Source: JABGPL01 sp964387885
GTDB lineage: Bacteria > Electryoneota > AABM5-125-24 > Hatepunaeales > Hatepunaeaceae
NCBI GenBank assembly: GCA_964387885.1
Contig: CAYLYZ010000003.1
Location: 36,401-100,400 of the forward strand
DNA: 64,000 nucleotides
Direction of reading: 5' to 3'
Shown here: positions 17,145 through 26,151 of the stretch, in pieces
Position numbering within the stretch: the first letter of the stretch is position 1
Layout of the letters: every line of letters starts with the position of its first letter
Translations under genes and position numbers: made by a program
Notes under the pieces: generated by a model
Database searches by the model: none
Told to the model about the DNA's origin: nothing
What the model saw: the letters and a program-made list of their open reading frames with translations, nothing else

Positions 17145-18563
17145 TTATTTCACCAATTCACGACCTTGAGCCCAATTCACAATTGTACCTTCTCGAGTAT
17201 CCTTGATTTGGTATCCTTGTGAGATGAGATTATCGCGAATTTCATCGGAGAGAGAGAAGTTTCGATCTTGCCTTGCTTGCAGTCTATTTCTAACAGATTC
17301 ACGTACTTCCGGGGGTAATTGTTTTTGCTCTGGAAACAGAAAACAAAGCACGCTGTCTACCTTTCTCCAGAAATAGAGCAAAGCTCTCCCTTCTTTCTCG
17401 TTAAGGGGGGATTTATTTGAAAGACGATGAACAGCAGAAACTAACTCAAATAATGCCGCCATCGCCCCTGAGATTCCAAGGTCATCTTTTAGAGATTTTA
17501 TGAAGTCAGCTTCGGATTGATCAATACTCTCAGCCAGATCCGAACGTATTTCTCCAACACCGGATCCCTCACTTGCCGTGTGTCTGAGTGTATCAAGTCG
17601 TTCTAAAGCTGCGGTCGCCGCCAGAACTGAATCCCCGGAGAGATTAATCTGTTGACGATAATGAGAAGTTAACAGAACGTATCTGATTGACCGGGAGGAA
17701 TATCCTTTATCGACAAGTTCCCTTAAGGTGTGGAAATTGCCGAGAGATTTTGACATCTTTTCATCATCAACCATTAAATGTGCACTATGAAGCCAATAGC
17801 GTACAAACCTTTTTCCAGTAGCACTTTCACTCTGAGCAATTTCATTTTCGTGATGAGGAAAGATATTATCTACCCCGCCTGTATGAATGTCAAATTCCTC
17901 ACCAAGGTATTTCATTGACATCGCGGAGCATTCTATATGCCATCCCGGTCTTCCTTTGCCAAATGGAGAGTTCCAGCTCACATCTCCATCTTCCTCTGAC
18001 CATCCTTTCCAAAGTGCAAAATCCCGGAAATTGTCCTTCTCATATTCATCCGCGTCAATCCTGGATCCACGTACCAGTTTATCAAGTTTCATTCCCGAAA
18101 GTTTACCATACTTTTCGAATTTCTCTATACTGAAATATATTGATCCTTCGGATTCATAGGCGTAGCCTTTATCGAGTAGAGATTTTACCAGATCCAGCAT
18201 AATGTCGACGTGCTCGGTTGCCCTGGGATAATATTCGGCTCTCTCAATATTGAGAGTATCCATATCCTCAAAGAACCTGTCAATTATCGGTGCCGTATGC
18301 TGCTGAAGAGATACTCCAAGAGTATTTGATGCTTTGATCGTCTTATCTTCAACGTCTGTAAGATTCATAACCTGAGTGACCTTATAGCCGAGGAATTTCA
18401 GGGTTCTACGGAGAAGATCTTCAAATACATAAGTCCTGAAGTTTCCAATGTGAGCATCTGCGTAAACCGTTGGACCGCATGTATACATCTTAACAACTTC
18501 CGGTTCAAGCGGTTCAAATTCAACTCTTCGTTTCTTCAAACTATCGTAAAATACTATTGCCAT
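17145..18563 (-). CDS. cysS: Cysteine--tRNA ligase
   Basis: Charges tRNA-Cys with cysteine. The 472-residue product has the zinc-binding Cys29 in MYTCGPTVY, the HIGH-type motif HIGNF at 38-42, the WHIECSAMS and HTGGVDNIFPHHENE zinc/active-site motifs, and KMSKSLGNF. The C-terminal DALR-like and anticodon-binding regions are present. The stop is 14 bp from the -35 box of the tRNA-tuf promoter. It overlaps nothing and starts 2 bp after the phosphatidyltransferase gene. Confidence 0.98.
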   Translation of the reverse strand: MAIVFYDSLKKRRVEFEPLEPEVVKMYTCGPTVYADAHIGNFRTYVFEDLLRRTLKFLGYKVTQVMNLTDVEDKTIKASNTLGVSLQQHTAPIIDRFFEDMDTLNIERAEYYPRATEHVDIMLDLVKSLLDKGYAYESEGSIYFSIEKFEKYGKLSGMKLDKLVRGSRIDADEYEKDNFRDFALWKGWSEEDGDVSWNSPFGKGRPGWHIECSAMSMKYLGEEFDIHTGGVDNIFPHHENEIAQSESATGKRFVRYWLHSAHLMVDDEKMSKSLGNFHTLRELVDKGYSSRSIRYVLLTSHYRQQINLSGDSVLAATAALERLDTLRHTASEGSGVGEIRSDLAESIDQSEADFIKSLKDDLGISGAMAALFELVSAVHRLSNKSPLNEKEGRALLYFWRKVDSVLCFLFPEQKQLPPEVRESVRNRLQARQDRNFSLSDEIRDNLISQGYQIKDTREGTIVNWAQGRELVK

Positions 18564-18565
18564 CT

Positions 18566-19117
18566 CTACTCCATTAAACTATCCGCCGCACTTTTAGTCG
18601 TGGGCGGTTTCTCAATCATCTTGACAATCCGACGTGTATATACAAATAACGTAACCGGGATCAAAATAATTAGCGCATACGCCACCCAGATCATCCCGGG
18701 TAGATTCATCGTCATCCCAATAATCATCAAACCACATATAACCATATACTTCCTCCCAAGTTCATCCGAAGGAAGAATCGGCTGCCTGCGCCATAGAACC
18801 CAGGAATTAATAATGAGAATCCAGATATCCCTGCCAACAATGGCAAGGGCAATCCAAACCTCAAGATCACGGTATTTGACCAAAAGGTAAATCATCACCA
18901 TTGTCCAGAGCTTATCCGCTAAAGGATCGAGTATTAATCCTAACCTTGTTTGCTGTCCAAGTTTTCGAGCTAAAAATCCATCGAGAAAATCGGACACGTA
19001 GGAAAGAATAATCAAACCCAGGACGAGCCAGGATGTCTCAGAATTAGAATTTGGATAAAGCACCACTATGGGTGCAATTAAAACAATTCTTCCAAGTGAA
19101 ATTAAGTTTGGCAGCAA
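18566..19117 (-). CDS. CDP-alcohol phosphatidyltransferase, PgsA-like
   Basis: Integral membrane enzyme transferring a phosphatidyl group from CDP-diacylglycerol to an alcohol, most likely glycerol-3-phosphate (phosphatidylglycerophosphate synthesis). The 183-residue product has the diagnostic DG-x2-AR-x8-G-x3-D-x3-D motif: SDFLDGFLARKLG followed by LILDPLADK, residues about 42-71. Five or six hydrophobic segments follow. It starts MLPNLISLGRIV, the usual PgsA opening. The alcohol acceptor cannot be fixed from sequence. It is tightly linked to cysS. Confidence 0.85.
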   Translation of the reverse strand: MLPNLISLGRIVLIAPIVVLYPNSNSETSWLVLGLIILSYVSDFLDGFLARKLGQQTRLGLILDPLADKLWTMVMIYLLVKYRDLEVWIALAIVGRDIWILIINSWVLWRRQPILPSDELGRKYMVICGLMIIGMTMNLPGMIWVAYALIILIPVTLFVYTRRIVKMIEKPPTTKSAADSLME

Positions 19118-19481
19118 AGTTGGTTAAAGTAAGATGGTTGAATTATCTTGAAAACTTCGGCACAAACAGCGAAGCTAAAAATTTATATAATTGTAGACGA
19201 AATATCAAATGATATGCAAGAGTTAAATACTTAAATGATTAAATCTGTCTGGTGTTATGTAATTGATGGACATTATTGGTAAAACACAGGGCAGGCAGAA
19301 GAATGTACATTGTTAACAATTCAGTTACCAACCTGACACCACTCAACATAGACAAAACACCCCCCCTCATTCCCCCCCTACTTCGCAAGGGGGGAATTCT
19401 ACATTCCCGCACAGCCTGGGAGTGTGGGAACAAAGGAAACAAGAATATCCGGCGGATTAGAATCCGCTCTACACCTCTGAT
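19118..19481. other. Intergenic region, no gene seen
   Basis: This 364-bp gap separates the phosphatidyltransferase from the upstream reductase gene. It carries the two neighbouring hairpins at 19369-19430 and AT-rich sequence on either side. I see no tRNA, small RNA or coding sequence with family support. Confidence 0.6.
19369..19430. repeat. Two adjacent hairpins of an intergenic repeat
   Basis: The first (19369-19397) pairs ATTCCCCCC with GGGGGGAAT around CTACTTCGCAA. The second (19404-19430) pairs TTCCCGCAC with GTGTGGGAA, one G-T pair. C-runs and the CTTCGCAAG loop resemble widespread bacterial intergenic repeats. Confidence 0.6.
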
Positions 19482-20651
19482 TTAAACAAAAGCTTTCACA
19501 ACATCAACAGCGAGAGAAGGATACGAAATTAAAGCTCTCAGGAAGACATTCTTCAAATTCCTTTTTTCAACCGGGATTTTTATCATTTCATGAGCGGTAT
19601 TATTCAATGTAGCGTCATCGAGTTTAACTACAGCTTTCGAAAGGCGGTATGCGCGTTTATGAGTCCTGTTTATGCTTTTGTCAATCCTCTTGGTAAACAG
19701 GCTTAAACGGTTTTTGGAAACATCTCCCTTTGATACGGCAATCGCAGCAACCTCACCTGCTTCGTTTCCTGAAACCATTCCCGAAAATATCCCGCCCCCG
19801 GTCAGAGGATTGCAGTGTCTGGCAGCATCTCCAACTAACAATAAACCATCCGTATAAGGTTCTTTCAGTGGAGGACCGCAGGGCACTCCACCTGCAGACT
19901 CGCCCGTAATCACGATGTTTCCGAAATACCTGCGGATCAGGGCAGTCAGTTTATCATAAGCCGCTCCGGGTGAGCCCAGGCTGGCTTTTACACCGATCCC
20001 AACGTTTGCAGTCCTCGAACCCTTCGGGAAGGCCCATATATAGCCTCCGGGTGCAATATCGTTACCAACCCAGAAATGGCAGAACTCGGAATCAAAATTC
20101 CTGCCTGTCAGAACCATTTGATATGCACTCTCAATATCAAACGGTTTTAGCTTCGTCTTTATCCCTGCCCATTTACCCACTCTCGACTCAACTCCGTCTG
20201 CACCAATTACAACACCACAATTAACCTTATATTCTTTTCCAAGTCTCTCATAAACAACACCTTTCACGCAGCCGTTTTCCTGTATCAATCCGGTGACGTC
20301 ACTCCTGGTCATAACATCGGCACCTGCAGACGCGGCTAATTCTGCTAAATATCTATCAAAAATGGCTCGCTCGAGTATCACTCCAACATCGCTTATTGGC
20401 ACTTCAACTTCCGTATCATCAGGCGCGTGAATAACCAACCCCTGCAGATGTGAAGCAATCATCTTTTCGTCGACGTCCACTAATTTCCGGACATTGGTGA
20501 TAGTGACACCCTCACCGCATCGAACCGGCAAACCGATATGAGAATCACGCTCAAGCAGTAGAGTTTTCGCTCCGGCACTCGCTGCACTGCGAGCCGCCAT
20601 TGATCCAGCCGGACCCCCTCCGACAACTATAACGTCATAATCTCTACTCAT
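19482..20651 (-). CDS. Geranylgeranyl-reductase-family FAD flavoprotein
   Basis: Flavoprotein predicted to saturate isoprenoid double bonds. The N terminus holds the FAD-binding fold DVIVVGGGPAGSMAARSAA and the family motif GLPVRCGEGV. The second FAD motif LLLVGDAARHCNPLTGGGI lies near residue 280. Length, about 389 residues, suits the geranylgeranyl / digeranylgeranylglycerophospholipid reductase group. I start at the ATG at 20651 (MSRDYDVIVVG), since the frame upstream is inside the ferredoxin gene; the two overlap by 8 bp (ATGAGTAG). The linked ferredoxin is a plausible electron donor, as known for the Methanosarcina acetivorans enzyme. Substrate (lipid, quinone or carotenoid) is undetermined. 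Confidence 0.85.
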   Translation of the reverse strand: MSRDYDVIVVGGGPAGSMAARSAASAGAKTLLLERDSHIGLPVRCGEGVTITNVRKLVDVDEKMIASHLQGLVIHAPDDTEVEVPISDVGVILERAIFDRYLAELAASAGADVMTRSDVTGLIQENGCVKGVVYERLGKEYKVNCGVVIGADGVESRVGKWAGIKTKLKPFDIESAYQMVLTGRNFDSEFCHFWVGNDIAPGGYIWAFPKGSRTANVGIGVKASLGSPGAAYDKLTALIRRYFGNIVITGESAGGVPCGPPLKEPYTDGLLLVGDAARHCNPLTGGGIFSGMVSGNEAGEVAAIAVSKGDVSKNRLSLFTKRIDKSINRTHKRAYRLSKAVVKLDDATLNNTAHEMIKIPVEKRNLKNVFLRALISYPSLAVDVVKAFV

Positions 20652-20883
20652 TATTCTTCTCCTCACCATTTTCAATCCATTTCAACGCATCAAGCGGGCA
20701 CGCCGGGAGGCAGAAACCGCATTTTATACACTCAGGACCGATGATTGCTAATTCTCTCTCTCCCAATATGAGGCAATCAGGAGGACACACACCTGCGCAG
20801 GATCCGCAGAGATCACATTTACGATTGTCGATGAGAATGGGAGGATCAGTATTTAGTTCTGGACGTGCTTTAATTTTGTACAA
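20644..20883 (-). CDS. Two-cluster [4Fe-4S] ferredoxin
   Basis: A 79-residue electron carrier. Two classic binding motifs are visible: CDLCGSCAGVC (Cys23, 26, 29, 33, with Cys37 downstream) and CIKCGFCLPAC (Cys52, 55, 58, 62). It overlaps the reductase gene downstream and lies 4 bp after the UbiA gene, so the three are very likely co-translated. Probable role: low-potential electron supply to the reductase. Confidence 0.92.
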   Translation of the reverse strand: MYKIKARPELNTDPPILIDNRKCDLCGSCAGVCPPDCLILGERELAIIGPECIKCGFCLPACPLDALKWIENGEEKNNE

Positions 20884-20887
20884 TATT

Positions 20888-21835
20888 TTACCTGAAACTT
20901 GGATATGCCATGTCGAACCGCCGCCTGTGATACCACCTGGCGAACGGATAGTAAATGGCGATAATTAAAAGATAAACAGGGAATTTAATCCCGACAGCAA
21001 TCGACAAAGAGAAGATTGCTAATCTGTTCACTCGCGATGCAAGTACTATATCATTCCTGACAGCTGCAACAACCATTATTGGTGCTGTGATAAGGGCGGG
21101 AATTGCAATGATCATGTCTCTATTTAATAGTCCCATTATTAATGCAGTCAGAAAGCCTACCGATCCAACAATTGAGGCTGTTTTCTCTCCATACAATACG
21201 ACAAAGGTCTTTTTATTAACAGCCTCATCACCTTTCCTGTCAATGATATCAGTAACAATGCAGCTGGCTGAAAATGCAAGTACATAAGGCAACTCCTGAA
21301 CAATTAGTGCCTGGGAGCCCATAATTAGTTCACCAAGTCTAAGAAATAGCCATCCCCCAAAAACATACGCAAAAACAGAACCCCAGGGTCTCCAGTTTAG
21401 TGCAAGAGGGGTAAAGTTATACAGTATGCCCCATATCAAGAAAATACCTGAAACTACCAGCCACAAATCGTTAAAACCGCCAAATACTAAAATGAAAACT
21501 GTTATTGAAAATAACAGAATTGATTCAGTTACAAGTTCCTTATTTGATAACATCCCATCCGAAACAAGAACCAATTTTCGATTAAGTTTATCTGTTGCGC
21601 GATCTTTAAGCTGATTGAGCAAATAGATTAATCCGAATAGCAAGCTAAGGGCAATTGAGAGTTGTATCCATTCGAGCGAACTTCTTGAAGATTGATTGAA
21701 GCAAATGTTTGCACCAGCAAGAGTCATCGTCCAGAAAGGAAACATCAGCGTGGGACGTAATACGAAAAAATAATCCAATAATTGAATCGATTTGGATTGT
21801 GATTTGATGGAATCAGGACTCGATTTTGACGACAC
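20888..21835 (-). CDS. UbiA-family prenyltransferase
   Basis: Polytopic membrane enzyme attaching a polyprenyl chain to an acceptor. The 315-residue protein has about nine hydrophobic segments and both aspartate-rich motifs that hold Mg-pyrophosphate: N74xxxD78xxxD82 (NQLKDRATD) and D196xxD199xxxD203 (DIIDRKGD). The acceptor could be an aromatic ring (quinone synthesis) or a glyceryl phosphate (archaeal-type DGGGP synthase). Coupling to a ferredoxin and a geranylgeranyl-reductase-like protein points to a prenyl lipid that is then reduced. The start overlaps the end of purF by 23 bp; a later start is possible because the first 20 residues are Ser/Lys-rich. Confidence 0.85.
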   Translation of the reverse strand: MSSKSSPDSIKSQSKSIQLLDYFFVLRPTLMFPFWTMTLAGANICFNQSSRSSLEWIQLSIALSLLFGLIYLLNQLKDRATDKLNRKLVLVSDGMLSNKELVTESILLFSITVFILVFGGFNDLWLVVSGIFLIWGILYNFTPLALNWRPWGSVFAYVFGGWLFLRLGELIMGSQALIVQELPYVLAFSASCIVTDIIDRKGDEAVNKKTFVVLYGEKTASIVGSVGFLTALIMGLLNRDMIIAIPALITAPIMVVAAVRNDIVLASRVNRLAIFSLSIAVGIKFPVYLLIIAIYYPFARWYHRRRFDMAYPSFR

Positions 21836-23222
21836 CTTCAGACTCCGTAATTTCTATCGGATAGTCGCCCGTAAAGCAAGCTGTGCAGAAATCATGTCCA
21901 ACCTTCTTTGATGCCGCGCCAAGTAACTCTGCTGCAGTTAGATATTCAAGTGAATCCGCGTCAATGTATTTTCTAATTTCCTCAATTGATCTTGAGTGAG
22001 CCGCCAATTCCTGTCGTGTTGGAAAGTCCATACCATAATAGCATGGATTTGTGATCGGAGGTGAACTGATACGAGCATGGATTTCTCTGGCTCCGGCTCG
22101 ACGCATTAACCTCACGAGCTTTCTAAGAGTTGTACCTCTTACAATTGAATCATCAACAAGGATAACACTTTTGCCTTTAACAACTCCCTTTACTACGTTG
22201 AATTTCAACTTGACTCCGAAATCACGCAACTGCTGCTCCGGCTCAATAAAAGTTCTTCCAACATAGTGATTCCTGATCAGACCGAGTTCAAAAAGAATAT
22301 TCGCCTCATGTGCAAAACCCAGGGCTGAAGTATTTGATGAGTCGGGAACGGATACAACAATATCTGCCTTTGGAACGGGATGATTAGCTGCAAGTACGTG
22401 TCCGAGTCTCCGTCTTGTCCGATCAACATTTTCACCAAAGATCAGGCTGTCCGGACGTGAAAAATATACAAACTCAAAGATACAGTGAGAATGATTGTCA
22501 CCATTGGCAAAATAATGGCTCTCGCACCCATTTGTATCAATAACCAGCATTTCACCAGGTTTTATATCACGCACATAATCTGCTCCAAGCAAATCGAATG
22601 CACATGATTCCGAGGCGACAATCCACCCATCTCCCTTTTTACCAAGGCATAACGGCCTGAATCCACGTGGATCTCGAACAGCAATCAGGACATCCTTACT
22701 TAACATTACAAGTGAATATGCACCCTTCACCATCCTTATTACATCATAAAGTCTGCTCTTAATATCACGACCGTGAGATCTTGCTAAAAGCTGAAGGATA
22801 ATCTCACTATCACAGGATGTCCGGAACAGAGATCCCTCACCTTCAAGAAACTTCCTGAGTTGGTGGTAATTAGTCAGGTTACCGTTGTGAGCAAGGGCTA
22901 TGGGTCCGGAGTGGTCCTGGACAAGTAACGGCTGCACGTTGTCTTCAGTCGATGAGCCGGTTGTTGAATATCGATTATGACCAATCGATAGGTTTCCGGG
23001 AAGTTTGTTAAATGTGCTGCGATCTTTAAATACATCAGCAACAAGTCCGCTACCAGCATGCCGACGCAGGTTTTCTCCATCAGAGGAGACAATTCCGGTC
23101 GCCTCCTGGCCTCTGTGTTGTAATGCATAGAGACTAAGGTAACTGAGCGTGGCAGCTTCTTCAAGTCCGTATACGCCTACGACAGCGCAATTGGCACGTG
23201 GTTTATCTAATGAATAATCCAA
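21813..23222 (-). CDS. purF: Amidophosphoribosyltransferase
   Basis: First committed enzyme of purine synthesis: PRPP plus glutamine to phosphoribosylamine. The Ntn-hydrolase glutaminase has its nucleophile at Cys12 (ANCAVVGVYG), so an 11-residue propeptide would be removed. The GHNRYSTTG motif follows. The PRPP loop VILVDDSIVRGTT is in the second half. Cysteines in HCIFEFVYF, NPCYYGMDFP and FCTACF match the B. subtilis-type [4Fe-4S] ligands, so an oxygen-sensitive enzyme is likely. 469 residues, normal length. Confidence 0.97.
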   Translation of the reverse strand: MDYSLDKPRANCAVVGVYGLEEAATLSYLSLYALQHRGQEATGIVSSDGENLRRHAGSGLVADVFKDRSTFNKLPGNLSIGHNRYSTTGSSTEDNVQPLLVQDHSGPIALAHNGNLTNYHQLRKFLEGEGSLFRTSCDSEIILQLLARSHGRDIKSRLYDVIRMVKGAYSLVMLSKDVLIAVRDPRGFRPLCLGKKGDGWIVASESCAFDLLGADYVRDIKPGEMLVIDTNGCESHYFANGDNHSHCIFEFVYFSRPDSLIFGENVDRTRRRLGHVLAANHPVPKADIVVSVPDSSNTSALGFAHEANILFELGLIRNHYVGRTFIEPEQQLRDFGVKLKFNVVKGVVKGKSVILVDDSIVRGTTLRKLVRLMRRAGAREIHARISSPPITNPCYYGMDFPTRQELAAHSRSIEEIRKYIDADSLEYLTAAELLGAASKKVGHDFCTACFTGDYPIEITESEGVVKIES

Positions 23223-23324
23223 TTAATCCATACTCAAAAACTTTGGAAAGTCCGAAAAGAGTTCAGTAATATGACCTAATCGTTCGGGTTCTAAATAACT
23301 GATCCCTTCAATCCGAAAATAAAA

Positions 23325-23870
23325 TCAAAGACCCAGATCGGAATGGATCTCACGCATTGCTTCAAGAGCCAGGTTCATAAAATCATTCAGATCCAGATCA
23401 AGCTCACTGCAAGCTCTGATCTGATCACGATTCGCACCGGCTGCAAATCGTTTATCCTTAAACTTCTTCTTTAATGATTTCAGCGTCATGTCAACGAGAC
23501 TTTTTGAAGGTCTCATCAAAACTCCTGCGATAATCAAACCTGTTATTGGATCCGCAAAAAACAGGGCTGAATCCAACCGGGTTTTTCGAGGCAACTCACC
23601 TGGATGTACCCGAATGGCCTGCAATGCTTCATCGGGAAGTTGTCCCTGAAGCATTTCAGCTGTAACCTCACCATGTCGACTCAGATCATCTCCGAGAACT
23701 CCCAGATCCAAATCATGCAATAATCCGGTTATTCCCCAAAGGTCTTCATCTTCACCAAAACGTCTTGCTAAAGCACGTAAAACGGCTTCAACGGCAATCA
23801 TATGTTTGATCAGATTATCATTCTTAACATGTTCTCGTAAGAGAGTTAAAGCATCCTCACGACTGATCAA
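23325..23870 (-). CDS. HD-domain phosphohydrolase
   Basis: A 181-residue cytoplasmic HD-superfamily metal hydrolase. Metal ligands visible are His23, the HD pair at 52-53 (GLLHDLDLG), His near HGEVTAEML and VHPGEL, and the Asp of FFADPITGL. These small HDIG proteins are usually unassigned nucleotide phosphohydrolases. It overlaps the DUF5683 gene by 4 bp (ATGA), indicating co-translation. The substrate is unknown. Confidence 0.82.
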   Translation of the reverse strand: MISREDALTLLREHVKNDNLIKHMIAVEAVLRALARRFGEDEDLWGITGLLHDLDLGVLGDDLSRHGEVTAEMLQGQLPDEALQAIRVHPGELPRKTRLDSALFFADPITGLIIAGVLMRPSKSLVDMTLKSLKKKFKDKRFAAGANRDQIRACSELDLDLNDFMNLALEAMREIHSDLGL

Positions 23871-24352
23871 TTAAACCTCCAGGAAAAATTTATTGTTACA
23901 CCCATAAATACCCAACCCTCAGATTTTCGAAGTGCATCCTTTTCTGAAAGGTCATTGGAAACATCAAAGTCATATAAATGTGCATCAACATATGCATCAA
24001 CTGTCGAAAGTAAAACTGCTCCTGCAAGATACCAGGATAGTCGATTTCGCTCATTTCTATAGAAGTCCGCTTTGTGTTCTTCACCATAATCGCGTTCAAT
24101 CCGATATTGGTGATCTCGCATGAATACGCTGAAAACCAGAGCCTGCTGTATTCCACCATAAATAACAGCTTTCAAGGGTCTTTTAACATAAGCCTGTCCC
24201 CATCCTGGTATTGCCAGTGAGCGAAAAGCCGCTCCGGCAGGAGATGGTTTCCAGACGTTATTAGTGCTGGTTGTATCCTGAGCCTGGATATTAGCAGAAC
24301 ATGATATAACTAATACCAGCAGGTAGATTGCTATTTTGAAGCGGCGACGCAC
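23867..24352 (-). CDS. DUF5683-domain exported protein
   Basis: A 161-residue protein with an N-terminal signal peptide (IAIYLLVLVISCSANIQAQ). It has the DUF5683 pattern: SPAGAAFRSLAIPGWGQAYVKRP, then LKAVIYGGIQQALVF and a later STVDAYVDAHLYDFD. The family is widespread in Bacteroidetes and relatives and has no assigned role. It probably sits in or near the envelope. It overlaps ridA by 22 bp upstream and the HD gene by 4 bp downstream. Confidence 0.8.
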   Translation of the reverse strand: MRRRFKIAIYLLVLVISCSANIQAQDTTSTNNVWKPSPAGAAFRSLAIPGWGQAYVKRPLKAVIYGGIQQALVFSVFMRDHQYRIERDYGEEHKADFYRNERNRLSWYLAGAVLLSTVDAYVDAHLYDFDVSNDLSEKDALRKSEGWVFMGVTINFSWRFN

Positions 24353-24714
24353 TCTATTTCGATTAAGGCTCCTTTCGGCAGAGCAGCAACTTGAACTGCT
24401 GATCTGGCAGGAGGCTCATGTACAAAATAGTTAGAATAAACCCTATTCACAGTCTGAAAATCATTCATATCAGCCAGGAACATTGTAACCTTCAATACCA
24501 GGCTAAGAGCGGACTGTGATGCTTCTAACACCTCTCGCATGTTATTCAAAGCCTGTTCAGTCTGCGCAATAATACCACCATCTACAAGCTCACCGGTATG
24601 GGAATCCATACCTATCTGTCCGGCAGTAAAAACCAGCTTCCCTTCATATTTTACAGCCTGACTGTAAGGTCCTATTGCTGCCGGAGCACTATTCGTTTCA
24701 ACAACTCGTCTCAT
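24331..24714 (-). CDS. ridA: RidA family reactive-imine deaminase
   Basis: Hydrolyses reactive enamine/imine intermediates formed by PLP enzymes, preventing damage. The 127-residue product has APAAIGPYSQAVK, FTAGQIG, and the C-terminal PPARSAVQVAALPKGALIEIE carrying the arginine that binds the carboxylate. The open frame starts seven codons earlier at a GTG, but the ATG at 24714 has GGAG 5 bases upstream and matches the family start. Confidence 0.93.
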   Translation of the reverse strand: MRRVVETNSAPAAIGPYSQAVKYEGKLVFTAGQIGMDSHTGELVDGGIIAQTEQALNNMREVLEASQSALSLVLKVTMFLADMNDFQTVNRVYSNYFVHEPPARSAVQVAALPKGALIEIECVAASK

Positions 24715-24785
24715 AAAAACTCCATTTGTTCTCACTTTTCAGTGGATATGACTCGACACATGAAATTAAACAATCTCAAATATTC

Positions 24786-24974
24786 TCATTCTCGACTAAC
24801 ATCTTCAAAATCGGCATCCTCAACATCATTTTCATCCCATTCGGGTTTCCTATTCTGCTGTTTTATTATATGGATTTTACTTCTAAGTTCCGGATTCGAT
24901 GCGATTTTCATTATGAAACGAACTACACGGAATCCCAGATAGAGCAAAATAATTATTATTATCAGTCTTAACAT
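24786..24974 (-). CDS. Small single-pass membrane protein, unknown function
   Basis: A 62-residue protein: one hydrophobic helix (LRLIIIIILLYLGFRVVRFI) then a basic stretch and an acidic tail (DENDVEDADFEDVS). The ATG at 24974 has GGAGGAG 5 bases upstream and comes 1 bp after the kinase stop, so it is coupled to that gene. It resembles the short DUF4834-like proteins of Bacteroidetes in layout only. No function is suggested. Confidence 0.65.
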   Translation of the reverse strand: MLRLIIIIILLYLGFRVVRFIMKIASNPELRSKIHIIKQQNRKPEWDENDVEDADFEDVSRE

Positions 24975-24975
24975 G

Positions 24976-25614
24976 TCACTCCTCCGGATTAAAAACCACT
25001 CTGCCTTCAAACAAGGTTTCTACCTTCTCTACTAATTTCCGCTGGTGTCTTTCATTTCCAACAAAATCGATCTCCGTTGTTCTCACTACCAGGACCGGCG
25101 ATCTGTCCCAGGCAGAAAAGAACCGATTGTATAACTCACAAAGGTCTTCGATATAATTCTTGCTCATTTCTCTCTCATATTCACGGTCGCGTATGCGGAT
25201 ATTTGTCAACAGACGTTCTGGGGTGGATTGTAGATAAACTATCAGATTTGGATTGACAATATCTGCAGACAGCCGGTTAGCAATCAAGCTGTATAGATTA
25301 TATTCTCTTTCATCCAAAGCAAGTTTAGCAAAAATCGCATCCTTCTCATAAATATAATCAGTAACCACACCTTCTTGAAACATATTTAGTTGTTTCAATG
25401 CTATTTGTTCACGATGACGAGATAATAAAAAGATTAGCTGAGTCTGCAGAGCCCACCTGTCCCGGTCTTTGTAATAATCGGGAAGGAATGGATTCTCTTC
25501 GGGTTGCTCAAGGACTAACTGTGCTTCAAGCTCCTTTGCGAGAATCGTCGCCAGCGTTGTCTTTCCAGCACCAATAGGTCCTTCAACTGCAAGGTGTTTT
25601 CTAAATCCCACCAT
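24976..25614 (-). CDS. Deoxynucleoside kinase
   Basis: Phosphorylates a deoxyribonucleoside (dA, dG or dC) for salvage. The 212-residue product has P-loop GPIGAGKTT at about 12-20, the EQPEENPFL segment that contacts substrate, the catalytic ERD-like region, and the arginine-rich LID (IRIRDREYERE). It is followed directly by folK (ends 1 bp apart), a pairing common in this group of bacteria. The specificity cannot be read from sequence. Confidence 0.92.
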   Translation of the reverse strand: MVGFRKHLAVEGPIGAGKTTLATILAKELEAQLVLEQPEENPFLPDYYKDRDRWALQTQLIFLLSRHREQIALKQLNMFQEGVVTDYIYEKDAIFAKLALDEREYNLYSLIANRLSADIVNPNLIVYLQSTPERLLTNIRIRDREYEREMSKNYIEDLCELYNRFFSAWDRSPVLVVRTTEIDFVGNERHQRKLVEKVETLFEGRVVFNPEE

Positions 25615-26151
25615 TCAATCCTTCATTTCAGGATATTTATCAAATGCATGCTTTTCATTTTCCCAGAGATCGAGTTTGCTTTTATCCTGACATTCATCAC
25701 GAATCTGTTGCACTGTTTTACCATATCCGGGAACAGGCAGATTTGGTACTAATTCAGATAGCGGGACCAGTACGAATTTTCTTCCCGTAATCCGTCTATG
25801 CGGTACAGTTAGTATTTCGGAATCAATAATCCGGCTATCGAATATAAGGATGTCAATATCTAATGTTCGAGCACCCCAGCGAACTGTCTTCGATTTGTCA
25901 CCCCGAATCCTGCCGGCGTTAATCTCGATTTCGTGTATCTCACTCAGTAGTGATTCCGGACTAATTGAACATTCCAGTTCTACAGCACAATTAAGGAAGT
26001 TTGGTTGTTCAACCAATCCCCAGGGCTCTGTTTCGTAAATACTGCTGCACCGTATTTTTCCATCAATTGCTAACTTCTGCAACCTATCCAATCCCAACTT
26101 GAGAAATCTATATCTATCTCCGAGGTTGGAACCTAATGAAAGATAAACCAT
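25615..26151 (-). CDS. folK: 6-hydroxymethyl-7,8-dihydropterin pyrophosphokinase
   Basis: Transfers pyrophosphate from ATP to hydroxymethyldihydropterin in folate synthesis. The 178-residue product opens YLSLGSNLGDRYRFL and contains the active-site segments SSIYETEPWG, RWGARTLDIDILIF and the PHRRITGRKFVLVPL stretch. The C terminus is a short charged extension. The gene overlaps folB by 1 bp. Confidence 0.95.
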   Translation of the reverse strand: MVYLSLGSNLGDRYRFLKLGLDRLQKLAIDGKIRCSSIYETEPWGLVEQPNFLNCAVELECSISPESLLSEIHEIEINAGRIRGDKSKTVRWGARTLDIDILIFDSRIIDSEILTVPHRRITGRKFVLVPLSELVPNLPVPGYGKTVQQIRDECQDKSKLDLWENEKHAFDKYPEMKD

